Shown here: positions 45,046 through 55,221 of the stretch, piece by piece | How positions within the stretch are numbered: position 1 is the first letter of the stretch | Layout: each line of letters opens with the position of its first letter | NCBI RefSeq assembly: GCF_031877795.1 | Contig: NC_133942.1 | Location: forward strand, 3,720,001-3,784,000 | DNA: 64,000 bases | From: Strix aluco | Lineage: Eukaryota > Chordata > Aves > Strigiformes > Strigidae | Direction: 5' to 3' | Program-made: the position numbers and the translations under genes | The notes under the pieces: model-generated | Databases searched by the model: none | Seen by the model: only the letters and a program-made list of their open reading frames with translations | What the model was told of the DNA's origin: nothing

Positions 45046-45660
45046 AGGTGGTGGTGGCCAAGAAGGCCAATGGCATCCTGGCTTGTGTCAGCACTAGCGT
45101 GGCCAGCAGGGACAGGGAAGGGATCTCACCCCTGGACTCGGCACTGGTGAGGCCGCCCCTCGGTGAGTGGGTTCAGTTTTGGGCCCCTCACTCCAAAAAG
45201 GCCATTGAATGACTCGAGCGTGTCCAGAGAAGGGCAACGGAGCTGGTGCAGGGTCTGGAGCACAGGTCTGATGGGGAGCGGCTGAGGGAACTGGGGGGGT
45301 TTAGTCTGGAGAAGAGGAGGCTGAGGGGAGACCTCATGGCCCTCTACAACTCCCTGAAAGGAGGGTGCAGAGAGGGGGGATGAGTCTCTTGAGCCAAGGA
45401 ACCAGTGCCAGGCCAAGAGGGAATGGCCTCAAGCTGCGCCAGGGCAGGGTCAGACTGGCTCTTAGGAAGGATTTCTTTGCAGAAGGGGCTGTTGGGCGTT
45501 GGAATGGGCTGCCCAGGGCAGGGGGGGAGTCCCCATCCCTGGAGGGGTTGAAGAGTCGGGTTGAGCCAGCGCTGAGGGATCTGGTGGAGTTGGGAACGGT
45601 CAGGGTGAGGTTCATGGTTGGACTGCAGGAGCTTCAAGGGCTTTTCCAACCTGGATGATT
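45046..45660 (+). mobile_element. CR1 LINE copy B, 5'-truncated, upstream of NMB
   Basis: The copy begins in the [20 protein letters not shown] segment and follows copy A almost base for base to the 3' region. It stops at GATGATT without the octamer tail. It carries the same TGA (45210-45212) and the same G-run frame change as copy A. Its right end is about 200 bp from the NMB TATA box, so NMB's proximal upstream region is partly CR1-derived. Confidence 0.94.
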
Positions 45661-45858
45661 GAGCAACAGGCAGCCCGGGCTGAGGGGGGCAAACCCTCCC
45701 CCATCGCCTCCCGTGATGGCGACCGCTGGGCGAGCGCAGAGCCCCGGGGTGGGGCGGCCCGTCCCGGGCGGAGGGAGCAGCGCGGGGCGCGGGCTGAGGA
45801 CGGGGGGGCTGAGGGGCGCGGGGGGGGCGGGACGGGCCTTGGCCCCGCCCCCGCGGGC

Positions 45859-45864
45859 TATAAG
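45859..45864 (+). promoter_or_regulatory. NMB: TATA box of NMB
   Basis: TATAAG lies in a GC-rich setting (GGGCTATAAGGCGGG), 49 bp upstream of the NMB ATG. This predicts a start near 45890 and a very short 5' leader of about 20 nt. GC boxes lie directly upstream. Confidence 0.7.
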
Positions 45865-45907
45865 GCGGGCGGTGGCGGCGGCGCGAGCGGGTCCCGCCGG
45901 GGCGGCC

Positions 45908-46043
45908 ATGGCGGCGCTGCGCTGCCTCCTGCTGCTGCTGTGCGGCGCCGCGCTGGGGCCCGCCGTCCACCTCGACTTCGCCGAGCACCGCAGCCAGGCG
46001 GCCAAGATCAAGGTCAATCCCCGCGGCAACCTCTGGGCCACAG
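45908..46043 (+). CDS. NMB: NMB exon 1
   Basis: The ATG sits in a strong context (GCGGCCATGG). The exon encodes the signal peptide, AVHLDFAEHRSQAAKIKVNP and then RGNLWAT, ending with the first base of Gly46. The donor is GTACCG at 46044. The split of the active peptide by an intron matches what I recall of the family's gene structure. Confidence 0.95.
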
Positions 46044-49000
46044 GTACCGGGGGAGGGGGGGACGGGGACGCGGCCGTGGGAGCGGGGCAGCGCAGGGCAC
46101 GGCTCCCCGCGCCCCCGGCCCCTCCTCGGCACCCCCCGGCCTGCGGGGCAGGAGGAGAGCGGGGCAGGGCTGAGGCGACCTCCGCCCCTTGGTGACGGCT
46201 CCAGCATCTCCTCAGGCCCGGAGATCCCGGGGAAGTTTCCCCAAAGTCCCGTGCAGGACCTGGCATCTCCGGGTTTCTCCTCACTTTGTTGTACTCGGGT
46301 GGTTCAGGCGTGAGGTTCGCTCGGTGCGGCTCGTCGGCTGGTGTTGGCGTGAGGCGGCAGGTGACAGCCGCAGCCCCTGCCTCCCCCCCGGGGCTCGTGC
46401 GGACACACAAGGGCGTTGTGTTGCAGGTCACTTCATGGGGAAGAAGAGTGTCACGGGCTCCCCGCACCTGGCGTCGCCGGAGGAGCCTGCGGTGCCGATG
46501 GTCTTCGGTCCTTCTCTCAGAGCCTTGCTGGAGGACATGATGGAACTGCTTACCCGTGAGCTCCTGAAAATCCTCTTGCGAGAGAGACTTTTGGATGAGA
46601 ACCAAGGAAAATATGACCTCACTGACCAGGTGAATATTGACTAAGATGGAGGGAGATGCTCAGAGCAGGGAGGTGGTGGAGATGTTAATCTGCATCAGCC
46701 AACCTTGCTGGAGGCAGGAGCATCCGCACGGCTGCTAGAGGTGTATTCCCCCCCTTTCTGCTCCTTAAACTGCTTCTTTAAAACCATCCATAAAGGAGCA
46801 GAGGAGAAGTCTCCCTAGGCTTGTGTCTGGCTGGACAGTGGCTAATAGTCCCAAATACTTGGGAAGGGTGTGAGGACAAGCAAGGGATGCTGCGATGGAG
46901 CTGTGGCAGTGGTGATCTCCAGCCCAGGGGTTGTTAGGAAGCATCTGGGTCTCCCTTGGCTAGATGCAGAAGAGGATGGCTGGCTACTGTGGCTGCAGTG
47001 AAGAAATGTCCCCTTTCCCAGCCACTCCAGGGCCAGGGAAATCCTTTCTCCCCTCTATTTCTGTAGAGAGAGGCCAAGAGGGACACAGCCCTGTGTGTGA
47101 AGGGGAAGGGAGGCTGTTCTGCAGAGGTCTTGGGCTTCTGATGCCCCCATCTTGGGTCTGTCATTGTGGTCGGGATCCCTCATCACTGAGGAGCGCGTAG
47201 CTTTGTTAGTATGCCTTGCAGAGGGGGGGTGGGCGTTGTACTGCTGCAGAGCGGGTCTCGGGGAGCAGGCAGGAGCTCTGGTACTCCTGTTGTGCATCAG
47301 CAGATCCTCAGCCTCTTTGGTGTGGGTTTTGCCTCAGACCTCACCCAAGTCTTGGTGGAAAACCTGCTCCTGGGAGCCATGCACACACACACAGATCCTC
47401 ACACGGGACGTGGAGATGGAATTGCTTGGTCCGTGTGGCTCTGCTTGTCTGTTGCCTCATGCATGTTTCCCTGGTGTCTCGCCCTTTCTAGTCCCTGCAG
47501 GAAGTAACTGAGAGCCTAAAAGGGGTGAAATCCTCTTAGGCAGGTCCTACATGTGCTATCCCACTGAGCTGCTGTACTTGAGGAGCTATCGAGTCACGCT
47601 GCAACAGCTTCTATTATCCAGATTTAGGCAGTGCTTGCTCCCATTCTTTGCTTTTTTGGGGAAGCACAGGTGTAGCAGAGTTGCAGGGATGTGAGCCTGA
47701 GTGGCACTGATTGTTCAAGCACCTTCTTGACTTGGTTTCAGCAGACTAAGGTAAATTGAGGCTTTCCTAGAGAGCTGGTCCCATCGGGAGAGAGGGCTTT
47801 CCACCATGAAGATACAGCTGGGCACGGCTGAAGACACCAGCTCACCCCGCTCCCCTTAAGATGCTGTGTGCTGTGACTGATGCACTGCTGCAGCTTTTGC
47901 TTCTTGGATGCAGCTGAAAGGGAGGAGAGGGCTGTGAAGGTTCTGAACACTTTTCCCTCCTCCCTGAGCAGTCTTTGAGGAGAAGGGCATTTGCTGCATT
48001 ACCTGCCTGAGATGATGGGAGAGCTGGTGGATGTGCTGCCCTGCCTTGTCCGCTGTGTTCGTGAGCGTGTGGTGTGAATGTGATCAAGTGATCCCTGTGG
48101 CTCTCCTCTGTCAGGTGAGTCGCACGGTCACTGCTCGCACTGCAGATGTGCTTGGGCAGAGGCTGCCCCGAGCACTGGTGCTGTCTTAGGCTGCCAGCTG
48201 GGTACCGGTGCCCTGCCGACCCTGTCGGTGCCCATTCCCAGTGCTCAAAGGGTGGCACCCAGCACTGGACATCAGCCTTTGGCGTGTGTGTGCTGGCTAT
48301 CAGCTCCACTGCAGGAGGGCGATTTGGCTGACAGTCAGGCAGATGCTGGCAGCTGCCTGCCTCCCTGCCCCGATGCCTCTCGAGCAGGAGCTGGGATGCC
48401 CTGCACAACTTAGGTGCCTCATGTGCAGCTGGTTCCTACCCCTCACCTTCTCCCCCCGAAGCCTCTCACCTCTCCTTGGCCAGTCCCCTGCTGTGCCAGC
48501 TGTCCTCTTGGTGGCAGCGGAGACCTTGCTGGGTGATGGGTCTGGTTCTGCTCTTCTGGCACCTCTGAGCACCTCATTAGAATCCACTCCTGCCTTCCTG
48601 CTCCTTTCTTCCACACCTGTCCCCCAGGGCATCCTTGCCTCTGAGCGGCTGGTTGATATTGCAGGACTACTCCTCGCTGGTGCCTTTGAGTGCTGTCTGT
48701 GTTACGCTTTTCTGTGGGACCTTACTTTTCTTGCTCTTGCTGGTGACACGGTGCCAGTGCAAATTCCTGCCGCCCTGACAGCTTTCTCCCTCAGTGTGAC
48801 TGTTGTTGGACACCTGGGGTCAGCAGCCAGCCTGTGCTTGAGCTGATCTGTTCACCACCTACCTAACAAGCTGTTTAAAAGCTCTGCTCTGTGAAACTCT
48901 GTCCCCTGCTCAGGATCTGTCACTTCCATCTCAACTTGGTTTAGAAAAACACAGATGCTCCTCCCTTCCTCTGGCCCCCTGGTCAGCAAGGCAGGAGTTC

Positions 49001-50053
49001 ATGCACTCTTTAAGTGTTGCTTTGCTCCAGCACATGTGCTGTGCTTCATGGCAGGATAAGTATCGAGGGAACGTGGCTTTTATTGGGAAAACCCAATGGA
49101 CGTTTCCTTTTCTGAGGGTGTCACTGATCATTCACAAACAGGTTCTTCCTTTCTGTGGGGCCCCTCTAAGCATTAAATAAATCCCAGGGCTTAGTCTTTT
49201 TGCTTGCTCTCCCTTCACATGGGTTAGCCCTGCCTGCTGCTGTTGCGTTTTGTCTCCAGATGTTTCTCATCCCTTTGCAAAACGGGAGCCCACATGCTGC
49301 TCTGTGCTTGTGATGGCAGAAGTTGCACGGAGCAGAATGGGTTTGCAAATGGGGATTTCTGTTTTGTCTTTTTAACCACGTGGCGGGCAGGGCTTGGCTC
49401 TCAGCACGCTGGGGCTTCATAGTGCCACCCTGTTGCTGTGTGTGACAAGGATTTGGCTGGCAGAGGAGGGTTGTCCCCATCCCTTGTCATCTTGGGTATG
49501 TGGCAGCATTTCTCCAGGAGACAGGGTGAGACCATGTGTGTGGAGTGGACGGCTCCAGGGGTGTGGGGAGGGCCCTTCTGTGGGCAGGCAGATGCTGCCC
49601 TGCGTGGCCCTGGGACCTCTGGGCAGTATGCAATCCCACAGAATCCCTCCGTAACTCTTCCCTGCTTGGTTTTGTGTCTCTCTTTGCCTTCTCGCATAGC
49701 TCTCTGCTGAATCAGGCCCTGAGGCTGCTCTTGCTCCTCAACCCAGTGGCTGCTGTCTCAGTGGGCTGGTGAAGTTTGCCTCTGATGTCTGTCAGCTGTG
49801 GTCCAGCTGTTGGAGCACAGGATGGGAGGCAGGAGCCAAGCTCCCAGCTCTTTCCTTCTCATGTGCTGTCTCAAGCCACCCTGGAAAGTGCCATCATGGT
49901 CCAGCGTGGGACATTTGTCTGGTCCTCTGCCCCGTGGTACCCAGCAGGGGATGGTGGAGGCTGTGTGTGGGACCCAGTGTCTCACTGTTGTGCCTTTTCT
50001 TGTAGGAGACAGGGCTTTTAACAAAGGTGCTGGAGAAGTATTTTTCAAGCTGA
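45908..50053 (+). CDS. NMB: Neuromedin B precursor (3 exons)
   Basis: Joining 45908-46043, 46427-46629 and 50006-50053 gives 387 nt, 128 codons plus stop. It encodes a secreted bombesin-family neuropeptide precursor. Residues 1 to about 20 form a signal peptide (MAALRCLLLLLCGAALGPAV). Residues 40-49 are GNLWATGHFM, followed by Gly50 (amide donor) and Lys51-Lys52 (prohormone-convertase site). The mature amidated decapeptide acts on the bombesin-type receptor NMBR. Arg39 ends the spacer before the peptide. The C-terminal propeptide is acidic/Leu-rich and poorly conserved in the family. GRP is the other family member, but its core differs. Exon 3 is inferred from splice phase and position. Confidence 0.9.
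46427..46629 (+). CDS. NMB: NMB exon 2
   Basis: The exon completes Gly46 and continues HFMGKKSVTGSPHLASPEEP, then a Leu-rich propeptide ending KYDLTDQ. The acceptor is GTTGCAG and the donor GTGAAT at 46630, phase 0. If the intron is retained, the frame ends four codons later (TAA), giving an alternative C-terminus. Confidence 0.93.
46630..50005 (+). other. NMB intron 2
   Basis: This 3.4-kb intron has donor GTGAAT and acceptor TTTCTTGTAG. I recognise no transposable element or RNA gene. Open frames (for example 47842-48408 on the minus strand and 48208-48846 on the plus strand) lack domains. Confidence 0.7.
50006..50053 (+). CDS. NMB: NMB exon 3 (C-terminus, predicted)
   Basis: It reads ETGLLTKVLEKYFSS then TGA (50051-50053), in phase 0 with exon 2. 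It is supported by a good acceptor, a short amphipathic C-terminus as in other NMB precursors, and a canonical poly(A) signal 213 bp after the stop. The exact exon is an inference. Confidence 0.78.
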   Translation, partial: ETGLLTKVLEKYFSS

Positions 50054-50265
50054 AGAGACACAGCTGCGGAGGACGAGGTCTGCAGGCTCGGCCATGCATG
50101 GCAAATGGAGGAGAGCATCGTTCTTGTGGGTTCCTGTAGCAACATCACTTTTATTTATTCTTTCTGTAATATTGTTAATAGTGATCGCTTGTATGAAAAG
50201 CAGAGCCTCCCTGTATATTTCCTGTATGTTTTTTCTGTTTTCTTCATGTCTGATGTGCCCCTGTG

Positions 50266-50271
50266 AATAAA
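50266..50271 (+). terminator. NMB: NMB poly(A) signal AATAAA
   Basis: The canonical hexamer is preceded by a T-rich 3' UTR with TGTA motifs and followed by TGGCTCTTTG, giving an expected cleavage site near 50285. It closes the NMB 3' UTR (50054 to about 50285). Confidence 0.85.
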
Positions 50272-50289
50272 ACTGGCTCTTTGCACACA

Positions 50290-50999
50290 CTAGCTCCGAC
50301 TTTTCTCTGGGGGTGTGAAGGCAGAACCCCAGGGCTGGTGCAGAAAGAATGGGGAGTGGGAGCAGCATGGTGGGGGATGGAGATGAGCTCCTGGCTCTCA
50401 GCAGCCGGGGGGGATTGGATTCAGTCTCTGCAGTCTCTGCTCACTGGAGGAGACCCAAACTGCTGTGTGACAAAATTATAAGCTCACACAAAATTACCAC
50501 CCACTACTGGAGCATATTAATAAAAGCATATTGCTCATGGCGTTGCTGGGATTTCTAGTTCAAGTAGGGTCCCTGCCTTGTGAGACCCCAGGGTTTGCTA
50601 CAGGCTCATTAGCCTTGGCTGGACCTTCTGCTGTCCCTCAGGTGCAGGTGCTGACCATTAAACACTCAGCCTCTCCATGTGCGTGCTTTGGGACGATCGC
50701 TTGGTCCACCTGCCCCTTGTGCACGTGGTTAAGTACTCCCATGGGCAGGGGTGTAGCCCTGGGGTCCTCCATTGTGCAGGACAGCTGGGGAAGGGGACAA
50801 GTGGAGGCTGCCCAAAATGGGCGGTGGAGCACAGCCCCGTGATCTGCAGGCTCTGGTTCTGCACCTTCTGAAAGTGCTGCTCATAGATACACCCTATGGC
50901 CCACAGCCACCCCAGGGTGCCCCTAGGCAGAGCTAAACCTGGCAGCAGATCGCAGAGTGATCCCATAAATGAAACCATGAGCTTTCCTTGCCACACTTC
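50290..50999. other. Intergenic, nothing recognised
   Basis: This stretch lies between the NMB 3' end and the CR1 at about 51000. No gene is visible. WDR73, which I would expect next to NMB from the human map, is not recognisable here or further right. Part of the end may be CR1 5' UTR. Confidence 0.5.
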
Positions 51000-51054
51000 T
51001 GATCCCAGATTCAACCTTTGAGCTTCTGCAGGGAGGAGAGTCCATCTCCCAAGA

Positions 51055-52060
51055 GTGACAGGAGCACAGAGCCATGTCACACCAGGCCAAGGGACATTCC
51101 AGCACCTGAACATGCCGATGACCAGCAGAGGGGAGAAAGCCATGGTAGGAGACCTTCCCACCTTGCTCCCTCTCAACACCCGTGTGCGCTGTGATCAGCT
51201 GGATGACCTGCTCAGCCTGGTGGCAGAACTTAAAGAAGAGGTTGAAAGATTAAGAAGTATTAGGGAGTGTGAAAGGGAAATTGATTGGTGGAGTAGCACC
51301 TTGGCACCCCTGAAGGAACGGGAGTTAATGGAGGCTCCAAAAGAGGTACATGATCCCTCACCCTCCTGCTACCAGGCAGAAGGAGGGGACCTAAGAGATG
51401 GGGGAGGCTGGAAACAGGTCCCTGCTCAGGGAGGCAGGAAAATCCCCTCCCGACCTCCCTCACCTTCTGTGGTGCCCCTTCACAACAGATACGGGGCCCT
51501 GGAACTTTTGAATGAAGCAGAGAAGGATGAAGAAAATGAGTCAAACAAGGAAGAAGATCAAAGTCCACCAAGGCCAGGCTGCTCTAGACCAGGTATTAAA
51601 ACCAATTCTAAAAGGAACCCCAGAAGGGTCATTGTAGTGGGTGACTCCATTCTGAGGGGTGTCGAAGGCCCCATATGCAGATTGGACCCACTTCACAGGG
51701 AAGTTGCTGCCTCCCTGGGGCCAGGGTCAAGGACCTCACGGCAAAACTCCCCGCTCTAGTGAGACCCAAGGACTACCACCCGCTCTTGATTTTTCAGGTA
51801 GGTAGCAACAATATTACCAGGAGAAGTCCTAAAGTGATGAAGAGAGATTTCAGGGCCTTGGGCAAACTGGTTAAGGGGTCGGGGGCACAAGTTGTGTTCT
51901 CCTCCATCCCTTCAATTGTGGGGATGGATGAGGAAGATCACAGGACAACTCAACAGATGAACTTGTGGCTCCGAGACTGGTGTTACCGGCGGGCTTTGGA
52001 TTGTTCAGTCACGGGTTAGTACACCGGACACCAGAGCTTTTGGCATCAGATGGGATGTAC
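51055..52060 (+). pseudogene. CR1 ORF1 remnant (coiled coil + esterase-like)
   Basis: The first 234 codons run from 51055 to a stop at 51759. The esterase continues in another frame (about 51675-52019) and again in a third for the DGMYLSQRGK block. ORF1 proteins of CR1 elements are known to carry an esterase domain of the SGNH type, presumably helping RNA or membrane association; that role is from the literature, not from this copy. Two frame changes make it non-functional. Confidence 0.8.
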
Positions 52061-52299
52061 CTGTCCCAGAGGGGGAAAGGATCTTGGGGCAGGAGTGAGC
52101 TGGGTCGGTGAGAGCTTTCAACTAGATTTGAAGGGGGAAAGGGGCAAAACTGGAACTCCCAGACATAAGCCCCAGGGTAGATTACCAGAGTTTGTGGGCT
52201 GGTGTGCCAGCAACAACCCTCACCCTGCCGTCTCAGTGGAGGCAAGGGATGGAGATATGCAGCGCAACAAATATGCAAGGGATATTGATGGATCAGTAA

Positions 52300-55190
52300 C
52301 CATGGTAACACCTGTGAAAGGTCAGGCTGGAATTAGGACCTCTAAATGCAAAAAGGTGCTGGGGGCATCAGCCCATCTGAAGTGCGTGTATACTAATGCA
52401 CACAGCACGGGTAACAAACAGGAGGAGCTTGAAGCCGTGATGCAACAGGAAAATTATGGTGTTGTGGCTATCACAGAAACATGGTGGGATGTCTCCCATG
52501 ACTGGAGTGCGCCAGCTGATGGCTACAAGCTCTTTCGGAGGGATAGACAAGGCAGGAGAGGCGGGAGGGTGGCGCTGTATGTCAGGGACTGTTAGGATTG
52601 CTTTGAGTACAAGTGTAGTGAAGACAGGGTGGAGTGTCTTTGCGTTAGAATCAGGGGGAAGGCCAACAGGGCAGATGTCGCTGTGGGAGTCTACTATAGG
52701 CCACCCACCCAGGACAGAGAGGTGGATGAAATATTCTATAGGCACTTAGGAGAAATCTCACGATCTCTTGCCCTTGTTCTTGTGGGAGACTTTAACTTCC
52801 CAGACATCTGCTGGAAATACAACACAGCAGAGCGGGACCAGTCCCGGAGATTCCTGGAATGTGTGGCAGATAACTTCCTGACACAGCTGGTGAGGGAACT
52901 GACCAGAGAAGGTGCCCTGCTGGATCTCCTCTTTGTGAACAGAGAAGGACTGGTGGATGATGTGGCGGTTGGAGGCCGACTAGGGCACAGCGATCATGAA
53001 ATAATAGAGTTCTCTATTCTTAGAGAGGCCAGGAGAGGGGGCAGCAGAACTGACATCCTGGACTTCCAAAGGGCTGACTTTGTCTTGTTTAGGCAACTGC
53101 TTCACAGAATCCCTTGTGAGATAGTCCTGAAGGGTATAGGGGTCCAGGAAGGCTGGACACTCTTTAAGAAGGAAGTGTTTATGGCTCAGAAGCAGGCGGT
53201 CCCCAGGTGCTGTAAGAGAAGCCGGTGGCAGAGAAGACCACCCTGGCTGAACAGGGAGCTTTGGCTGCAACTCAGGGCGAAAAGGAGAGTTTACAGCCTT
53301 TGGAGGAAGGGGCTAGACACTCAGTGATTACAAAGATGCTGTGAGGCTATGCAGGGCAGAAATCAGGAGGTCTAAAGCCCAGCTAGAAATTAATCTGGCT
53401 TCAGCAATCAAGGACAACAAGAAATGTTTCTGTAAGTATGTCAACAGCAAAAGAAAGACCAGGGAGAGTCTCCATCCCCTGCTAGATGCAGGAGGAAACA
53501 TAGTGATGAGTGATGAGGAAAAGGCTGAGGTGCTTAATGCCTTCTTCGCCTCAGTCTTTAATAACAAGACTAGTTGTATTGAGGGAATCCAGCCTCCTCA
53601 GCCAGAAGACAGAGGCTGGGAGAAAAACCCCCCTGCATTCCAGGAGACAGTCAGTGACCTACTGCATCACATAGACACACACAAGTCTATGGGACCGGAT
53701 GGGATACACCCGAGGGTGCTGAAGGAGCTGGCTGGGGTGCTCGCCAAGCCACTTTCCATCATTTACCAGCAGTCCTGGCTGACCGGGGAGGTCCCGACAG
53801 ATTGGAAATTGGCCAATGTGACACCCATCTATAAGAAGGGTCGGAAGGATGATCTAGGAAATTACAGGCCTGTCAGCTTGACTTTGGTACGTGGGAAGCT
53901 GATGGAGCAGCTCATCCTGAGTACCATCATACAACATGTGCAGGACAACCAGATGATCAGGCCCAGTCAGCATGGGTTTATGAAAGGCAGGTCCTGCTTG
54001 ACAAACCTGATCTCCTTCTACAACAGGGCAACCTGCTTATTGGATGAGGGAAAGCCTGTGGATGTTGTCTACCTTGACCTTAGTAAGGCCTTTGACACCG
54101 TTTCCCACAGCATTCTCCTGGTAAAACTGGCTGCTCGAGGACTGGATGATCGCACACTTTGCTGGATAAAAACTGGCTGGATGGCCGGGCCCAGAGAGTT
54201 GTGGTGAACGGAGTTAAATCCGGTTGGCGGCCGGTCACGAGTGGTGTCCCCCAGGGCTCGGTTTTGGGGCCTCTCCTGTTTAACATCTTTATTGATGATC
54301 TAGACGAGGGGATCGAGTGCACCCTCAGTCAGTTTGCAGATGACACCAAGTTGGGTGGGAGTGTTGATCTGCTCAAGGGTAGGGAGGCTCTGCGGAGAGA
54401 CCTGGACAGGCTGGAGCGATGGGCTGAGGCCAACTGGGGGAGTTTCAATAAGGCCAAATGCCGGGTGCTGCCCTTGGGCCACAACAACCCCCAGCAGTGC
54501 TACAGGCTTGGGGAGGAGTGGCTGGAGAGCTGCCAGTCAGAGAGGGACCTGGGGGGGTTGATTGACAGCCGGCTGAACAGGAGCCAGCAGTGTGCCCAGG
54601 TGGCCAAGAAGGCCAATGGTATCCTGGCTTGTATCAGCACTAGCATGGCCAGCAGGGACAGGGAAGGGATCTTACCCCTGGACTCAGCACTGGTGAGGCC
54701 ACACCTTGATGATGTCTGTGTTCAGTTTTGGGCCCCTCACTCCAAAAAGGCCATTGAACGACTCGAGCGTGTCCAGAGAAGGGCAACGGAGCTGGTGCAG
54801 GGTCTGGAGCACAGGTCTGATGGGGAGCGGCTGAGGGAACTGGGGGGGTTTAGTCTGGAGAAGAGGAGGCTGAGGGGAGACCTCCTGGCCCTCTCCAACT
54901 CCCTGAAAGGAGGGTGCAGAGAGGGGGGATGAGTCTCTTGAGCCAAGGAACCAGCGGCAGGACAAGAGGGAATGGCCTCAAGCTGCGCCAGGGCAGGGTC
55001 AGACTGGCTCTTAGGAAGGATTTCTTTGCAGAAGGGGCTGTTGGGCGTTGGAATGGGCTGCCCAGGGCAGGGGGGGAGTCCCCATCCCTGGAGGGGTTGA
55101 AGAGTCGGGTTGACCCAGCGCTGAGGGATCTGGTGGAGTTGGGAACGGTCAGGGTGAGGTTCATGGTTGAACTGGAGGAGCTTCAAGGTA
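52300..55190 (+). pseudogene. CR1 ORF2 remnant (endonuclease + reverse transcriptase)
   Basis: EN spans about 52370-53040 and is cut by an in-frame TAG at 52593-52595. A linker with Arg-rich segments follows. RT begins after a frame change near 53323 and is uninterrupted from 53341 to about 54168. There a missing A, relative to the copy at 59335-60560, shifts the frame; the catalytic FADD lies in the shifted frame. The last block ([20 protein letters not shown] onward) is in yet another frame after the G run at about 54925. It provides the reference for dating the truncated copies. Confidence 0.88.
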
Positions 55191-55221
55191 TTTTTCCAAC
55201 CAAGATGATTCTGTGATTCTA

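Larger units (their letters stand above)
45690..46425 (+). promoter_or_regulatory. NMB: NMB CpG island
   Basis: Dense CpG and G+C-rich sequence spans the upstream region, exon 1 and intron 1 of NMB. GC-box-like runs occur at 45811-45855. Long minus-strand frames across 45344-46605 are artefacts of this composition. Confidence 0.75.
51000..55221 (+). mobile_element. Near-full-length CR1 LINE (copy C), broken
   Basis: In order: an ORF1 with a coiled coil (LSLVAELKEEVERLRSIREC), then an SGNH-esterase layout (VVGDSILRG about 51636, QVGSNN about 51798, DGMYLSQRGK about 52049). An APE-type endonuclease follows (VAITETWWDVSHDWS, then LVLVGDFNFPDICW and GHSDHEI), then RT ([45 protein letters not shown] at 54333-54344), and a 3' end with octamer tail ATTCTGTG. 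ORF1 and ORF2 are both disabled: frame changes lie near 51700 and 52030, TAG at 52593-52595, and further frame changes near 53323, 54170 and 54925. The 5' boundary is uncertain. Confidence 0.93.

Noticed and set aside
45634-46605. 323-codon minus-strand ORF (and the 287-codon ORF 45344-46207)
   Set aside because: Both are antisense to NMB exons 1-2 and its CpG island and to CR1 copy B. The openness comes from G+C richness; translations are Arg/Pro/Ala repeats without domains.
50658-51179. 173-codon minus-strand ORF
   Set aside because: It is antisense to the start of CR1 copy C and unassigned flank; no domain, probably chance.
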